This document shows positions 1-10,885 of a DNA stretch of 64,000 bases, piece after piece. A program made the position numbers and the translations under genes. Location: NCBI GenBank assembly GCA_027946555.1, contig JAPEVC010000127.1, positions 41,119-105,118 of the forward strand. The letters run 5' to 3'. The notes below the pieces were generated by a model. It saw only the letters and a list, made by a program, of their open reading frames with translations, ran no database searches and had not been told where the DNA came from. Every line of letters begins with the position of its first letter. The stretch's first letter is position 1. Source of the DNA: Gnomoniopsis sp. IMI 355080. Its lineage: Eukaryota > Ascomycota > Sordariomycetes > Diaporthales > Gnomoniaceae.

Positions 1-565
1 AATACCAATGAGCTTGAGACGAATGTGAGTGCCGGGTTCAATGGTCAAACCCTCATGGTCGGTGAACTGAGGTGGTGTGGCATTTGCGTCATAGACACAG
101 GTCTTGGGGATGGACTAGTTGACTGTGGTCAGTCGATGACTCTTGGCCAGAAAGCTGCTCTTTCTTCCTACGATCGACTTACGTGACTGGATGTGAAGAT
201 CCGCAGGGGGCCAGCATGGGCAAAGAAGCCGTGGGCATTGATAGAACGTCCGACAACAGCATCGACCTAGAGACTTGTAAGAAGCTGGCAACATGCATGA
301 CCTCGCCATATCTTACTGTCTCGCCCTTGAAGGGCCGCCACACTACAGCCCTGTATCCAACAGTGAACTCGGCCAAACCACTGCCAGGTAGGATTCGACC
401 CTCTGAGATGTCGAAGGTGTCCATTATGGTGACAATGAAGTAGTGACCAGCGCAAGTGCCCTCTACATCCTTCAACAGCTTTGTGGTGACCAGCTCGTGC
501 ATGTTCCTACCGAAATAGGAAGGATGCAGTGTGACGTGACGGGTGAGGTTGTAAAGAAAGAACAT
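1..565 (-). CDS. rpb7: RNA polymerase II subunit Rpb7 (5' part, cut by window edge)
   Basis: Rpb7 pairs with Rpb4 to form the stalk of RNA polymerase II, which acts in initiation and binds emerging RNA. Three exons are visible on the minus strand: 565-317, 266-183 and 114-1, with GT..AG introns of 50 and 68 nt. About 149 of roughly 170 residues are present and the C-terminus lies outside the window. The start gives MFFLYNLTRHVTLHPSYFG. The nearly invariant Rpb7 blocks HELVTTKLLKDVEGT, GRILPGSGLAEFTVGYR and VVWRPFKGETV follow, then GFFAHAGPL of the OB-fold half, and it is cut at RLKLIG. The exon 2/3 junction reads SSH-SIPKTCVYD, where family members I recall have a loop like SSHLIPSEI. The acceptor at 115 was chosen because an earlier AG leaves an in-frame stop. 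Identity is very secure; the last junction less so. Confidence 0.93.
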
Positions 566-1858
566 TGTGTCCTTTGTTCTTCGTAAACGGCGTGTGCTTG
601 AATCGGGGTGTCAAGTTTGTTGGACCTGGAGGGGGAGGATTGGTACTGGCAAGTATTCGTGCTGGGCAGCGCAGCAGGGTCGAGGGAGGGATCGAGGGAG
701 TTGTCGCGTCAAATCAAGGGCAAATGCAGTCGACTGAGGTAGGCTTGAAGTGTCTGAGTGAAAGACAAGGGATTATGCGCCGATGGAATCGACGTGGCTA
801 TGAGCCTTGCGCCAGACTGCCTTGACGGGAGGAGGAGGTTGATCCGTGGGATGGGGCAACCGATTCGAGAGGGGACGGCGCTGCTGTCGGAGAGGATAGT
901 GAGTGGCTCAGTAACTCCTGGAGAGATTGTTCTTGAAGGTCCAGGAGCGTCGACTGAGATGGCAGCACGAGAACGACTCAAGGCTGGCGTGGATATGGGC
1001 TTGAAAAAGAGAGTGCAGTGCTGCAACAGCAAACTGAGGTCCTGTCAACTTTAGAGCCTCAACAAGCACCCTGGCAGCCGCAGCGTGAAGTACAGGGATA
1101 GGCCTGCAGACAAGACACATCCTCAATTTTCCAAGGTTCTTTTTACAGGGGGTGGCCACTAACAGGCCTCCACCAGAAGGAGAATCAACAATGTTAAGTA
1201 GCCAGACATATGGGAAAGGGAGCACTACCATTCTCTGACTTGTTTACCTCTTCAGGTTGATTTCCACATGATGACCTGGTTGTGTGTTTATTAGTTGAGA
1301 TTATAATTCCAGCAAGGCATATGCTTACACTCCGCCGATACCAACGTAGACTGGACATCTCTTTTCACAGAATAGCCTTTTAAGCATCGAATTAAATATG
1401 GCCAACCATGCTGGATCTACATAGTACACATTGTACACAGTACACAGCAGGATGGATTGGTGCTGGACATCGGCAGCGGATTCAAGATTCTGGGGTGACA
1501 TGGATGGAAGCCCCACACTACCCTGGTCAGTGCAGGATGCCGCTCGCTGCTCTCTCCGCCTGCTGCGCAGAGAACAAGTTCAGGATTCCTCGGCTCCCGA
1601 CCCGAGGTCGCACATGAACTCTTAGATTGATTCCACCTCACTCAGGAGGTCTTTGTCCCCTTTACTACCAACATCGCCAGAAACTCCAGCAATCCCACAA
1701 CTCCACTCGATCAGGAGTCTAGCCACTTTACCCATTGAAGAGCGCAAAGCCGCTGACCAACGCCCTCCTGGCCCGGCATCCTCCGGCGCGAACAACAACC
1801 CAAATTAGACTCTGCTGGTGTCCTCCTACATCAACATCATCGCCGACCATTGCTGATC
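566..1858. other. Divergent spacer between rpb7 and the Mpo1-like gene
   Basis: This 1.3 kb must hold the 5' regions of both flanking genes, which point away from each other. Several overlapping open frames occur at 565-1230 on both strands, but none shows a recognisable motif or a coherent splice model. I see no RNA gene. Confidence 0.5.
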
Positions 1859-2500
1859 ATGTCTCTCGACTTGGAAAGACACCTCGTGTTCTATGGCTCG
1901 TACCATAGTAATTCGGTCAACGTGGGCATTCACATGGTCTGCGTACCGATAATACTTATGACCAGCTTCCTTCTGGTGTGTCTGCCTCTGGTCCCAATTC
2001 ATGCGGTGCCCATTATTGACCCTTACCTCTCGCCCTAGGCCGCGAACTCTGGCATTCTGATCCCCCTGCCCGACTGGCTCACCTACGAATACCTTCCTCT
2101 CAATATGTGTACCATCGGGTCTCTCATATGGGGAGGCTTCTATGTCTTGATGGAACCAGTGGCTGGAAGCCTTCTGTGCGCCATCTGCATCGGAATGGCC
2201 GCTGTAAACAACTACTTCTACTCTGAGGATCCCCGAACTGCCACTATCGTTGCCGGCGGCGTCTTCACCCTGGCCTGGATACTTCAGTTCGTTGGCCACG
2301 GGAAATTCGAAGGTCGCGCTCCGGCTCTTCTCGATAACCTCATGCAGGCCCTGCTCTTGGCCCCACTCTTCGTCTGGCTGGAGCTGTTGTTCTTCTTCGG
2401 CTACCGCAGGGAGCTCCAAGCAAGGGTGGAGAAACAGGTTGAGAAGAACATCGCTCAGTTCAAAGCTGAAAGGGCCGCCAAGAATGGCAAGGCACAATGA
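1859..2500 (+). CDS. mpo1: Mpo1-like ER membrane protein (DUF962)
   Basis: Yeast Mpo1 is an Fe2+-dependent dioxygenase of the ER that carries out alpha-oxidation of 2-hydroxy fatty acids released from phytosphingosine. Two exons, 1859-1975 and 2039-2500, are joined across a 63-nt intron (GTGTGT..CCTAG). The intron length is a multiple of three, but its terminal TAG would stop translation if it were retained. The 192-aa product starts MSLDLERHLVFYGSYHSN, continues with the conserved NVGIHMVCVP, and after the junction reads LIPLPDWLTYEYLP. Its second half has the family hallmark FVGHGKFEGRAPALLDNL, then a hydrophobic stretch and a charged, coiled-coil-like tail. The histidines of YH, IH and GH are the likely metal ligands. 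Four or five hydrophobic segments fit an ER multispan protein. A start at 1850 adds three residues and is less conserved. Confidence 0.9.
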
Positions 2501-3744
2501 AGCCACAGTGGTCCAACGGTTCAATCTTTCGGGAGCTGCTAGGATAGAAGGCCTCGATTGAAGAGAAGCTGGTACCGAGTGAGAGCCCCGACTGGACAAA
2601 GTCGATCGTCGCTACCTACGGATGCTCCTCCCAGTGCCGCACTACCAAAATACGCAGAATTTGGCGAGAACCCTAATGTTGTAGATGAGTTTCTTGAGTC
2701 TTTGTTTCTAGCTGGCCTTGAAGTTAGTTGCAAACTGTGATATGGGCAATGGTGAGATGCATAATGATGGGAAAGCCGGGTGGAATTTTTCGGCGTTCAA
2801 CATGATACCCGCAAATATAAGACTTGATTCCGGTCAGCTACATGTCCCTTGGACTCAGGGGCCGCTTCTGGTCTACCTCATCCAGAGAATGTCGAACAGC
2901 GAGAGGCAAGGCAGCTTCCTACATCATCGAGGGTGTTGAGGGTATTGATCACGCCACTGATACCACCAGGGCTACCAAAACGAGGCAAGACACAGCTGTC
3001 AACTGCTACACTAGATCCGTCGTCTTTGCGTCCGCCACCCTGTGGGCTCTCGAGATCGTACTCTGGAATTGTCCTATAAGGTTCCACGCAGAGGAGATAA
3101 CACCCAAATTAATAAGGTACTTATGTGGCAGGAATGGACAAAGTGTATGAAATGTAAGGGTCGTATCGCTTTGCTGACGATCATCAAGCTAATTGACGAC
3201 GGTGGCATTCAGACCAGCAACAATAGCGGATATCGTAACATGTTGATTCGTCAATTCCAGCTCTTAAACTCAGCCGTGTCAGTATTTTCACGTGAATGTT
3301 GCTTATCCCGGCGACGGCTTCTGTTCACAATGGGCGCCCAGCTCTTTCTACTGGTTTGATATATAACAAGCTAGCCCACAAGCTTAATTCACTCTATCTT
3401 CCACTCTAAGACTTTACAATGGCCAACCGAAACTGAAGTAAGAGGATAATCAATCAACCTACAAATTGACCAAAGTCATGATCGTTGAGATTGCATCTGA
3501 TTAATAGTGGCTGTGAAAGTTTTTCGATGGCAACGTCCAGTGCGATGACTTCCCAGACAGAGGGAACAAAGGTGGCATCTCGCATGACAAATCCTTGGAG
3601 GGTACGTTCATGCAGTATCTGATGGCGAGCCCACATGAAACCGGCGATAGCAAGAAGAACAGTTGAGACAACATGGGGGAAGACTCCTTTTGCAGAGATG
3701 TTGACGCTGCACTGGCAGAGGAAGGGCGCCGACAACCACCCTAA
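2501..3744. other. Gene-free stretch
   Basis: It contains the 3' region of the Mpo1-like gene and low-complexity, frame-broken DNA. Short open frames on both strands lack family motifs. A TAA at 3742-3744 sets the upstream limit of the transporter relic that follows. Confidence 0.5.
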
Positions 3745-5300
3745 AAACCTGGAGATTCAACAAGCCATCCTACGCTGAGAAGACACTCGCTCCTGACTGG
3801 CAAGCTTCCATCAACCAACTCTGAAGATAGTACTCAGTCTAACGTTCCCCGGCTCGAAGACAAAGAACATACCGACGGCAACCCGCTCCAGTACACCAGT
3901 CTTCAGCCAGAGGTACAAAAGGACTCTTTCAGTAACAGACTTTCAAGCCAGACTCGGAACCATAGTGTTGCAGTAATCTCATCAGGGCTATTCGGACAGA
4001 CTCTTGGGACGGATGGTGCTCTTGTGCCTTCGGCTATGGAGACTGGCGTGTCATGCAGTGATTTCTCGAACGGTAACGGCCCTCCCAAGTAAAGACTGAG
4101 GCACGTTGACCGATAACTCCGCGACTAGAGGTAGGGAGCGAAGGCCAAGCGAGAGATCCTGTCGGTGCCAGATTCAGGAGACGATCTCTACAGGCTGCTG
4201 CCCAGGTCCTAGAGGCTCACATCAAAGGCCCTCGCGTTAAGTCCGCCGATTTCCACGCCCCAACAAAATCGTTGGAAGGCGTCCAGTACGACAGAAGTGC
4301 CTCACCCATTCTGTTCAGGGTCGAAGAGGACGAGGACGAGGACACAGAGAGTGTGCTAGAGGCCGAGCCTCAGGAGGGGATTCTTGGAATCATCCTCGAT
4401 CTCTATAAACTCCAAGCCATCGACGTGGTTGGAGCCGCACGCCTAGCGGAGATTTCCTCAGCACAAACGGGCATAGTAACTGGCATCCAGCCCTGCAACA
4501 GCAGAAACCTTTCTGCTGTAACCAGCAGTGCGGGAATGAGCAGTGCGGCGGACTCATGCAACTCGACCTTTTCCAGTGCCACCGAGAGTGCCACATTCCC
4601 TCGAGACAACGAGCAACAGCGGCGACAAGGCTTACTGAAGGGCAGACCGCATTGGCTAGGCAATCAAAAGGCTGTCATGAACATCTCTGATGCCATCATG
4701 ACGCATATTACGAGACAAATATATCCCATCAGACTCTGTCGGGCTCTGATGACTTTCGGGGCACCCACGCACCGACTGGAAGCGTGAGTTGCTTCCCTTG
4801 TTACACAAATTGCATAATGGAAATATTTATCTTTCCATGGGATTATTCGGGCCCGAAAGCCTCACATAGATGGGATACCTTGGTTCAAGATCGCTGCTGT
4901 GCATTATACGGACATGGCACAGGATTTCGCTCACCTACTGGTTGGATACATGGGAACCTCGGCCTGTGCAATCGGACTGAATGCACACTTCATGTATTTG
5001 CCGAATGGTATTATCATTTCATTCATTGTGAGTAGTCGAATCTGAGGAGCGAAGAACGGTACGCTCAGACTGTTGTTATACTTCACTCCCTGCTACACAC
5101 ACTAACCGCACATATCAAGGACAACACAACCCAGACAACAAAGGTGTTCCGACGCGGTGGGAGAAACGGCCATCGAGGATATTAGCGCAGCATCTGGCGT
5201 TGCTTTGAACGTTACAATTGCGATTGTCTAGGTCGCCATTAGCATTGCTGTTGGATTATCTCTCGCTGCTCTTATTGTCTGTCCCTTGGAATGGAAGAAG
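3745..5300 (+). pseudogene. Decayed Prm10/ThrE-type (DUF1212) membrane transporter gene
   Basis: The fragments together resemble fungal Prm10-like proteins of the threonine/serine exporter (ThrE) family. An open segment at 3745-4072 encodes a polar, Ser-rich N-terminus. A plausible 56-nt intron (4073-4128) joins it to 4129-4785, whose product contains EGILGIILDLYKL and then the conserved LCRALMTFGAPTHRLE. The next conserved block, YMGTSACAIGL..HFMYLPNGIIISF, lies at 4947-5027 in another frame. No AG precedes it in the right phase; the bases there are TTG. A normal-looking intron (5028-5119, branch ACTAAC) leads to DNTTQTTKVFRRGG, which matches the family's STHTTEVK region, and then the frame closes at TAG 5183-5185. 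The remaining transmembrane part of ThrE is missing. A hydrophobic stretch at 5232-5300, interrupted upstream by TAG 5229-5231, may be a rearranged piece. Family assignment is fairly secure; non-function is inferred. Confidence 0.7.
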
Positions 5301-6246
5301 ACGCAGCGGATGACTGGTGTATCCTCGTTTTGAAGCATGATAAATCATGAAGGTCAGACAAGTAAGAGATGTCCGAACTGGAGCTTGAAATACCTCCGCT
5401 GTGCTGCATTTACACTACATTGGCTCCTACTCTGGAATGATACCATTTATTTGCCTTTGAGAGAGAGATGTTTGAGGACAAATTTGGAAACAAAGAGGTC
5501 GTACCTGGTACACCATTACGTCTTCGGTATGTTCTACATTTCGCTCGAGAAGACAGGCTGGGAGATTTACTGGGCTGATGGACATGGGTATTGGTCTGGC
5601 TGCCTGTCATATTGTCTGGTCTGTTACTTCGTCGCCTGGCAGTCCTCTTCTCTAGACATGAGACATGCGTGTCAGCCGGTCATTTGGATCGGTTGGCCTG
5701 GATGGCCTAGCGCTCCCAGCCGTCGGGGTTCTTTGTCGTGTGGACGACAAAGGCCTTGTATCTTGCCAGCGGGCTCTCATACAAAGGATTGACCATGGCC
5801 AATGGGAAAAGCTACGGCAAAGTGTGCTCAGAGGGCTGCAAGTAGATATGGAGTCGAACTGCACCCTTAGCCGGCGTCGAGTCTTTTGTCGAGACTTTCG
5901 GCCAGATCTCTTCCGCTTCGTCTCAAGCTCGAAAGGCAAGAGGGACTTTAGAGTCTACGTGGTTTGGAACGGCAACCGGTCAGGCATGAAGCTTTTTGCT
6001 ACTGGGAAGTCACCCTATACAAAGCCTGATTTCCTCTAGCATCATGTGCCTCACCATTCGGAAGCAGCGGGTCTGCATCGAGGAAGCCTGTGTCAGGCCC
6101 ATGTTGGATGGGTGGGATGAGATCAAGACGTGCCCGAGTTTTCGTCTGAGACGACTATTCAGAAGAAGAAGGGGTCGGTTTGAAGGCTTGGATTGTAAAG
6201 GACGAGCTACGAGACATGAAGCTGTTCGAGTGCCTGCAGTGCGTCT

Positions 6247-6260
6247 CCCCCCCCCCCCCC
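6247..6260 (+). repeat. C14 homopolymer
   Basis: Fourteen consecutive C on the plus strand, in non-coding DNA. Confidence 0.95.
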
Positions 6261-6496
6261 ACAAAGAATATCTCTATTGTTGCCGAAGAAGGGAACAACA
6301 AATTGCTAATTGGGACGCGCAGATTTGCCGCAATTGCATGCTGAATGCAACATTATCACAGCTGCTTTGAGTGATACAGTCGTAATGCACAACCTGCTGG
6401 AGGATCGATCGTCATACCATAAAAGGGTACCGTTGAACGGACCTCAATATCCGGAGAGCGAATATTATTGCGCTACAGTAAGAGGGTAAACAGGGA

Positions 6497-6548
6497 TTGA
6501 AGAAAGAAAGAAAGACGACGAGAAAGAGAAGGAGAAAAAGAGAAAATT
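6497..6548 (+). repeat. Polypurine (GAAA-rich) tract
   Basis: About 50 nt that are almost all A and G, including three tandem GAAA units, with only a few pyrimidines. It is non-coding and could form triplex DNA; no function is shown. Confidence 0.85.
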
Positions 6549-7253
6549 GAGTACCCAGATTTTGGGCTTGACTTGTCCAGTTGGGTTTCTCTTGAGGTGA
6601 TGGTCGTGTCGTAATGAAAACGTACATAGAATGTCTTCGGCTCCGGACGCGGAGGGGGACCGGCGTGCAACCCCTCCAAGCGACCGATGTGCGCAGTAAT
6701 TCAGAACAAGGCAAGCATAAACTATTACCAAACCCCACTGCTCTAGTATGTACAGTACTCACCTCTAGGTAGTGAGTAATAGACGGCTGCTGGTACGCTG
6801 GCTCTTCAACAAAGGGTAAAGTCAAAACCCGAGCCAGCCTCTCGGGGATGTGGACTGCAAGACGCGCATGCCGTTCGGTGCCGTCGGTGGCGCGTGTCGT
6901 GCGGGCCCTCGGTCTGCGTCCCGAAAGCTACCTACCCAGCCGCCCGGTCTTTGGTCTTATCTTTTTCTTTCTTTCGGTTTGATGCGACGCGCCTGCACCG
7001 AACGACGCATCCAGAGTGGATTCGCCGCACTGATTGTGATATATCTGCTGACTTGTGCATAGGGTGTCTTGCCTCCCGCTTATTCCCCCCCGCCTCTAGT
7101 GCAGGCTTCGTTCCCATCGAGGCAGGTCTTTGTGGTCGTTTCGATTCCGGCATCGCAATTCGGGAACACGCCCTGTCCCCCCATTTTTTTCTTCTTTTTT
7201 TAACTCTAAAACTCTAAAATAAATCTTTGTGGGACCCTTTCCTAGACGGCAAT

Positions 7254-8612
7254 ATGATGGCTGAGGATGAGGGCGAGGCTTCTCGCTCGGCAACATCGCT
7301 TCCCACGCCGACAACCGCCCCGACCTTGACGACGAGCAGCAGCGCGCCTTCGCGACCGCCAACGCTTCAGCTGCGCAGGTCGAGTAGTGGAGCACGCGCG
7401 AGGGTCGCCAAACGTGTAGCTGCCCAGGAAAGACTAGACGGCATTTTAGAGGTAACATTGCTACACAATCCATCTTCTTTGCTAAGTTTAAGCTTTCACC
7501 CCCATCTGGTCCCAATCTGCCGGTCATGTCTTAAAGCGCCCCCGTCCGATCTTTGTGCCGCGCCAAGGTTGAGGGCTCTTCGTTAGTCTTGGAAACGGTC
7601 ACATGCATCCATCACCTTACACTATGTAGCTACAGTACATAGTACATTACTCGCCCTCATAGTCCCATGATCCTCGTACAATGCGGACAACATCCATCCC
7701 CGCGAACTGTCACTCTACGCTCGCACGCTGACATTTCCTGTCCTTCAATTGCACAGCTAGGTCGCCAACGCGCCGAGAGCATGTCGCCGGGCCAGAGTCC
7801 ACCAATCTTTCGGGACTCACTCGGTCGCGGAGCAAGTGGCACTCCGCCGGACAGTTCCGCAGTCTTGCTCGAGCGCGACGAGAATCAAACCAATGTCATC
7901 GCGGAGGAACCGAATGAGACAACCGGGATTGTCATGAAAGGCCCGAACCGGAGTGCGCCTTCTGCCATGAATTACCAAAGCACAGCAACGTCGGAGAGCA
8001 ACGGCGCCAGGCCAAGGAGGAATGGCAGTATGCCGCAGAGCAACACCGGGCGAAGGCGAGAGACGGCAAGTGGAACGGATGCCAATGGGGACAACCACGA
8101 CCACGACCAGGACAAGGAGGCGTTGGCCTGGTGGAAAGCTCAACTGGCCAAGTTTGGATCAATAGAGCTGGAGAACAAGGGCTCTGTCGCGAGGGATCAT
8201 CTGGCGCTAGGTTGGTCGCATCTCTGCAGTTAAGATCATCAAGTCGCGATTGCTAACGAGCACTTCTCATGGTATAGAGAGGACATTTCTTGCCTGGCTA
8301 AGAACATCACTCTCTTTTGCCTCTATCGGCATAGCTGTGACGCAGCTGTTCCGATTGAATACCTCGCTTACAAAAGCAGACAGTGCAAGCGCGCACACAC
8401 TGCAGCAACTCGGCAAACCACTCGGTGCGATTTTCCTGGGTATCAGCATATTGATGCTCTTTCTGGGCTATCACAGGTATTTCCAAGCTCAGCAATGGAT
8501 TATCAAGGGGAAGTTCCCCGCTAGCAGAGGCACCGTGATATTGGTATCGTTAGTGGCCCTAGGCCTGATGGTCATCTCTCTGTACGTTGAGCCATTCCTC
8601 CTTCATCCTTAG
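7254..8612 (+). CDS. DUF202 (YidH-type) three-span membrane protein
   Basis: Proposed exons are 7254-7451, 7757-8210 and 8278-8612, giving 328 aa. The long N-terminal part is polar, rich in Ser, Thr and Arg, and probably disordered; it ends with an acidic/His run (NGDNHDHDQDKEALAWWKAQ). The C-terminal 115 residues form the DUF202 domain. They open with ERTFLAWLRTSLSFASIGIA and contain three hydrophobic helices (IGIAV..., LGAIFLGISILMLFLGY, VILVSLVALGLMVISLYV). DUF202 proteins are small membrane proteins of unknown biochemical role. The 67-nt second intron is well supported because the CTA G|AG AGG junction restores the conserved ALERTF. The first intron would be 305 nt, which is long for this genome, so exon 1 is uncertain. 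An in-frame ATG at 7782 is a shorter alternative start. Confidence 0.75.
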
Positions 8613-9098
8613 CAATCGACACTTGTGAAGCTGACAGGAAGACAGTGTTGTTGTATTATTGGTTCAGCCTGCTACGAGTGGTAGTTGACATTGAGACGGA
8701 GTATCTGCTTTGGGATGGGTCTAATGAGAGAGCGACGCTGATTTTATGGTATGCCGACTTGTTTGAGCTGCAGGCGTTCAAGGTGTGGTTGAAAAGCATA
8801 GCATTGGTGTCAAATTAATTACTATTGAATGCATACCCTTGTCGTCAAATTCTGTCCAAAATCATATGAATACCTAGACGAATGATCATCATGATGCATT
8901 GGAGTGCGCAGGATAGGGATTTATTTCATTTCCTTGGTCAATTTATTGAAGGGGGGGGGGTTGTCGCGGGAGCAAGGCCAACTGAGGTCCGTGCGCAAGT
9001 TGCTTTCAAAAAGTTCAATCATCATCGCCCAAACCCACCACGCGCGACCGACCCTGCCATTGCGAGGGGAAAGGGAGGCTCAGTCCACAACCGCCACC
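8613..9098. other. Spacer with a G10 run
   Basis: The 3' region of the DUF202 gene and the promoter of the next gene. It contains G10 at 8951-8960. No gene is seen. Confidence 0.5.
8951..8960 (+). repeat. G10 homopolymer
   Basis: Ten G in the spacer before the mS42/43-like gene. Confidence 0.95.
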
Positions 9099-10290
9099 AT
9101 GCTCAAGCCAAGATTAAGGATACCAAGGAGGGGAGGCCTTTTACGGCCAGTCTCGACACCATGCCCAACACAATCCCCGTTTGCCGCGGCTGCCACCACA
9201 CAGCTCCAACAACAGCGATCGATACAGACAGCGACGCTGGGTCCCCACAGGATCCCCGAGCTGCCTTATGCCGACAAATTCCTTAGTGAGGGTGTACCGA
9301 ATATCTATTCCAAGGAAGGCTTCGCAGCTGCTTGGAGTATGTACATGGAGTGGTGCTTGGGAAAGCTGAATGAAAGAATCGCAGGTACGTTCGGCACATA
9401 CATACATATTCACAGATGAGCCCCGGGACAAGCAGGGCAGGAAACATGACAGATGCACACCTTTTGCTGGGCAGTGCTTCCGAAGCCAGAAGGAAAAGTA
9501 AAATTGACTCACTTCAGCTGACATCTACATCAATCATCCACCCACAGGCCAAGGATTCGAAGACAAGACCGTCAAAGAAATCGCAATCATCACGTCGCGC
9601 GAGGCAAGATCCGCCGCCATCTTCAACTATGCCTCCATGGCGCACAACACCCACTTTTACTTTGAAAGCATCGCCCCGCACGGCGGCGAAGACCCGTACG
9701 AGCACATGCCCGAGGACCTGCGCAAGCAGCTGGTGGCATCCTTTGGCAGCCTCGAAACCTTGCAGAGCGACATGCTCAACACGGCCAACGCCATGTTCGG
9801 GCCGGGCTTTGTCTGGCTCGTCCGCCAGCGCAACACGTACGGCATGCGCGGCGTCGACCCGTTCCGCATCCTGACCACCTACCAGGCCGGCAGCCCTTAC
9901 CCGCAGGCCCACTGGCGCGGCCAGGGCACCGACATGAACTCCGAGGGCGGCTTCGACGACAAGACCGGCAGCGTCATCCGCAACTACTACAACATGATGA
10001 ACAAGCACAACAATCGCCCCCAGCTGCACGGCAACAGTACCGGCCTCGACGTAGCGAGTCGCAGCCCCGGCGGGGCCGACGTGGTGCCGGTGTTGTGCGT
10101 CAACACGTGGGAGCACGCTTGGATGTTTGACCACGGCATTGGCGGCAAGGAGCAGTTCCTGGGGAGATGGTGGAACGTGATTCACTGGGGCAAAGTCGCC
10201 GAGAGGGCGCAGCTGGGAGCTCACAAGCCGATGAGTGCGAGCCCGGACATGGGCCAGTTCGGCCGGCCATCAGTGCAGGACCAGATCTGA
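9099..10290 (+). CDS. Mitochondrial small ribosomal subunit protein, SOD-like (mS42/mS43 family)
   Basis: These proteins have an iron/manganese superoxide dismutase fold but are structural parts of the fungal mitochondrial small ribosomal subunit (yeast Mrp1 and Rsm26). Exons 9099-9384 and 9548-10290, with a 163-nt intron, give 342 aa. The start sits in a strong context (GCCACCATGC). The first 45 or so residues are rich in Arg, Ser and Ala with no acidic residue early on, as expected of a mitochondrial presequence. SOD-like landmarks are IFNYASMAHNTHFYF in the N-terminal half, then the C-terminal domain with CVNTWEHAWMFDHGIGGKE and RWWNVIHW. Where active enzymes have a DxWEHAY metal site, this protein has NTWEHAW, so the Asp ligand is Asn. 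That argues for the ribosomal role rather than the enzyme. Assigning it to mS42 or mS43 specifically needs an alignment. Confidence 0.88.
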
Positions 10291-10885
10291 GTTGCGCGAT
10301 AGGTTCTTTGTCTATCTTTGTCTATGATTTGGACGAGACATTAGACCGAGGAAGCTCCACTTGAGATGTGTCCAGAGCATCTTGGGACGCATGTGTATAA
10401 CCACTCTGATCATGTTCAGTGGGCGAAACATACAGAATTAACAATAAAAAATAGATGCAAGAGATAAATCTGACAGGCCCGATTCCCTACCGTGGTAAAT
10501 CTACGTGTCAATGACGTTGTTCGATGTGTAATAGCCGGAGCGGTCCTGACTTGAGAAGGCTGTGTGGCATGCCTGACCATCCCATACGAAGCCGAACAAC
10601 CTGGCCTGCCCACAGATTGAAATCGGCTTCAACGTGTCCTCTGAATCGGTCGGAATGGGCATCGGCTTCACATACATTATGCGCGCGGTCAGATTGAGAA
10701 GAAGTGAAAAGTAATATTTACTTAATGATACTAAGATATAAAAGGTAAGTGTATAATAGCGAATGTCTCATATTCGCAACCCAGTGATAGCAGGTATCTT
10801 TCTTTGCATCCAAAACGCCTAATGCCGCCCTCATCCAAAAACTATTACCAATTTTTCCCAGCTTTCGTGTTTGTCAGGAGTCATC
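10291..10885. other. Convergent 3' spacer
   Basis: The mS42/43-like gene and the surface-protein gene converge here, so this should hold two 3' UTRs. It is AT-rich around 10700-10760. No gene is seen. Confidence 0.5.

Larger units (their letters stand above)
5301..7253. other. Frame-broken DNA without an intact gene; promoter side of the DUF202 gene
   Basis: Short open stretches at 5337-5792, 5665-6039 and 5996-6370 look like worn coding DNA, but I cannot assign a family. A C14 run and a long polypurine tract lie inside and are listed separately. The last few hundred bases must include the DUF202 gene's 5' region. Confidence 0.45.

Noticed and set aside
1826..2599. 257-aa minus-strand frame
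   Set aside because: It is antisense to the Mpo1-like gene, which has clear family motifs and a splice-consistent model; the minus frame has no motif.
9514..10224. 236-aa minus-strand frame
   Set aside because: It is the antisense shadow of the mitoribosomal gene's GC-rich second exon; rich in Val, Ala and Arg with no domain.
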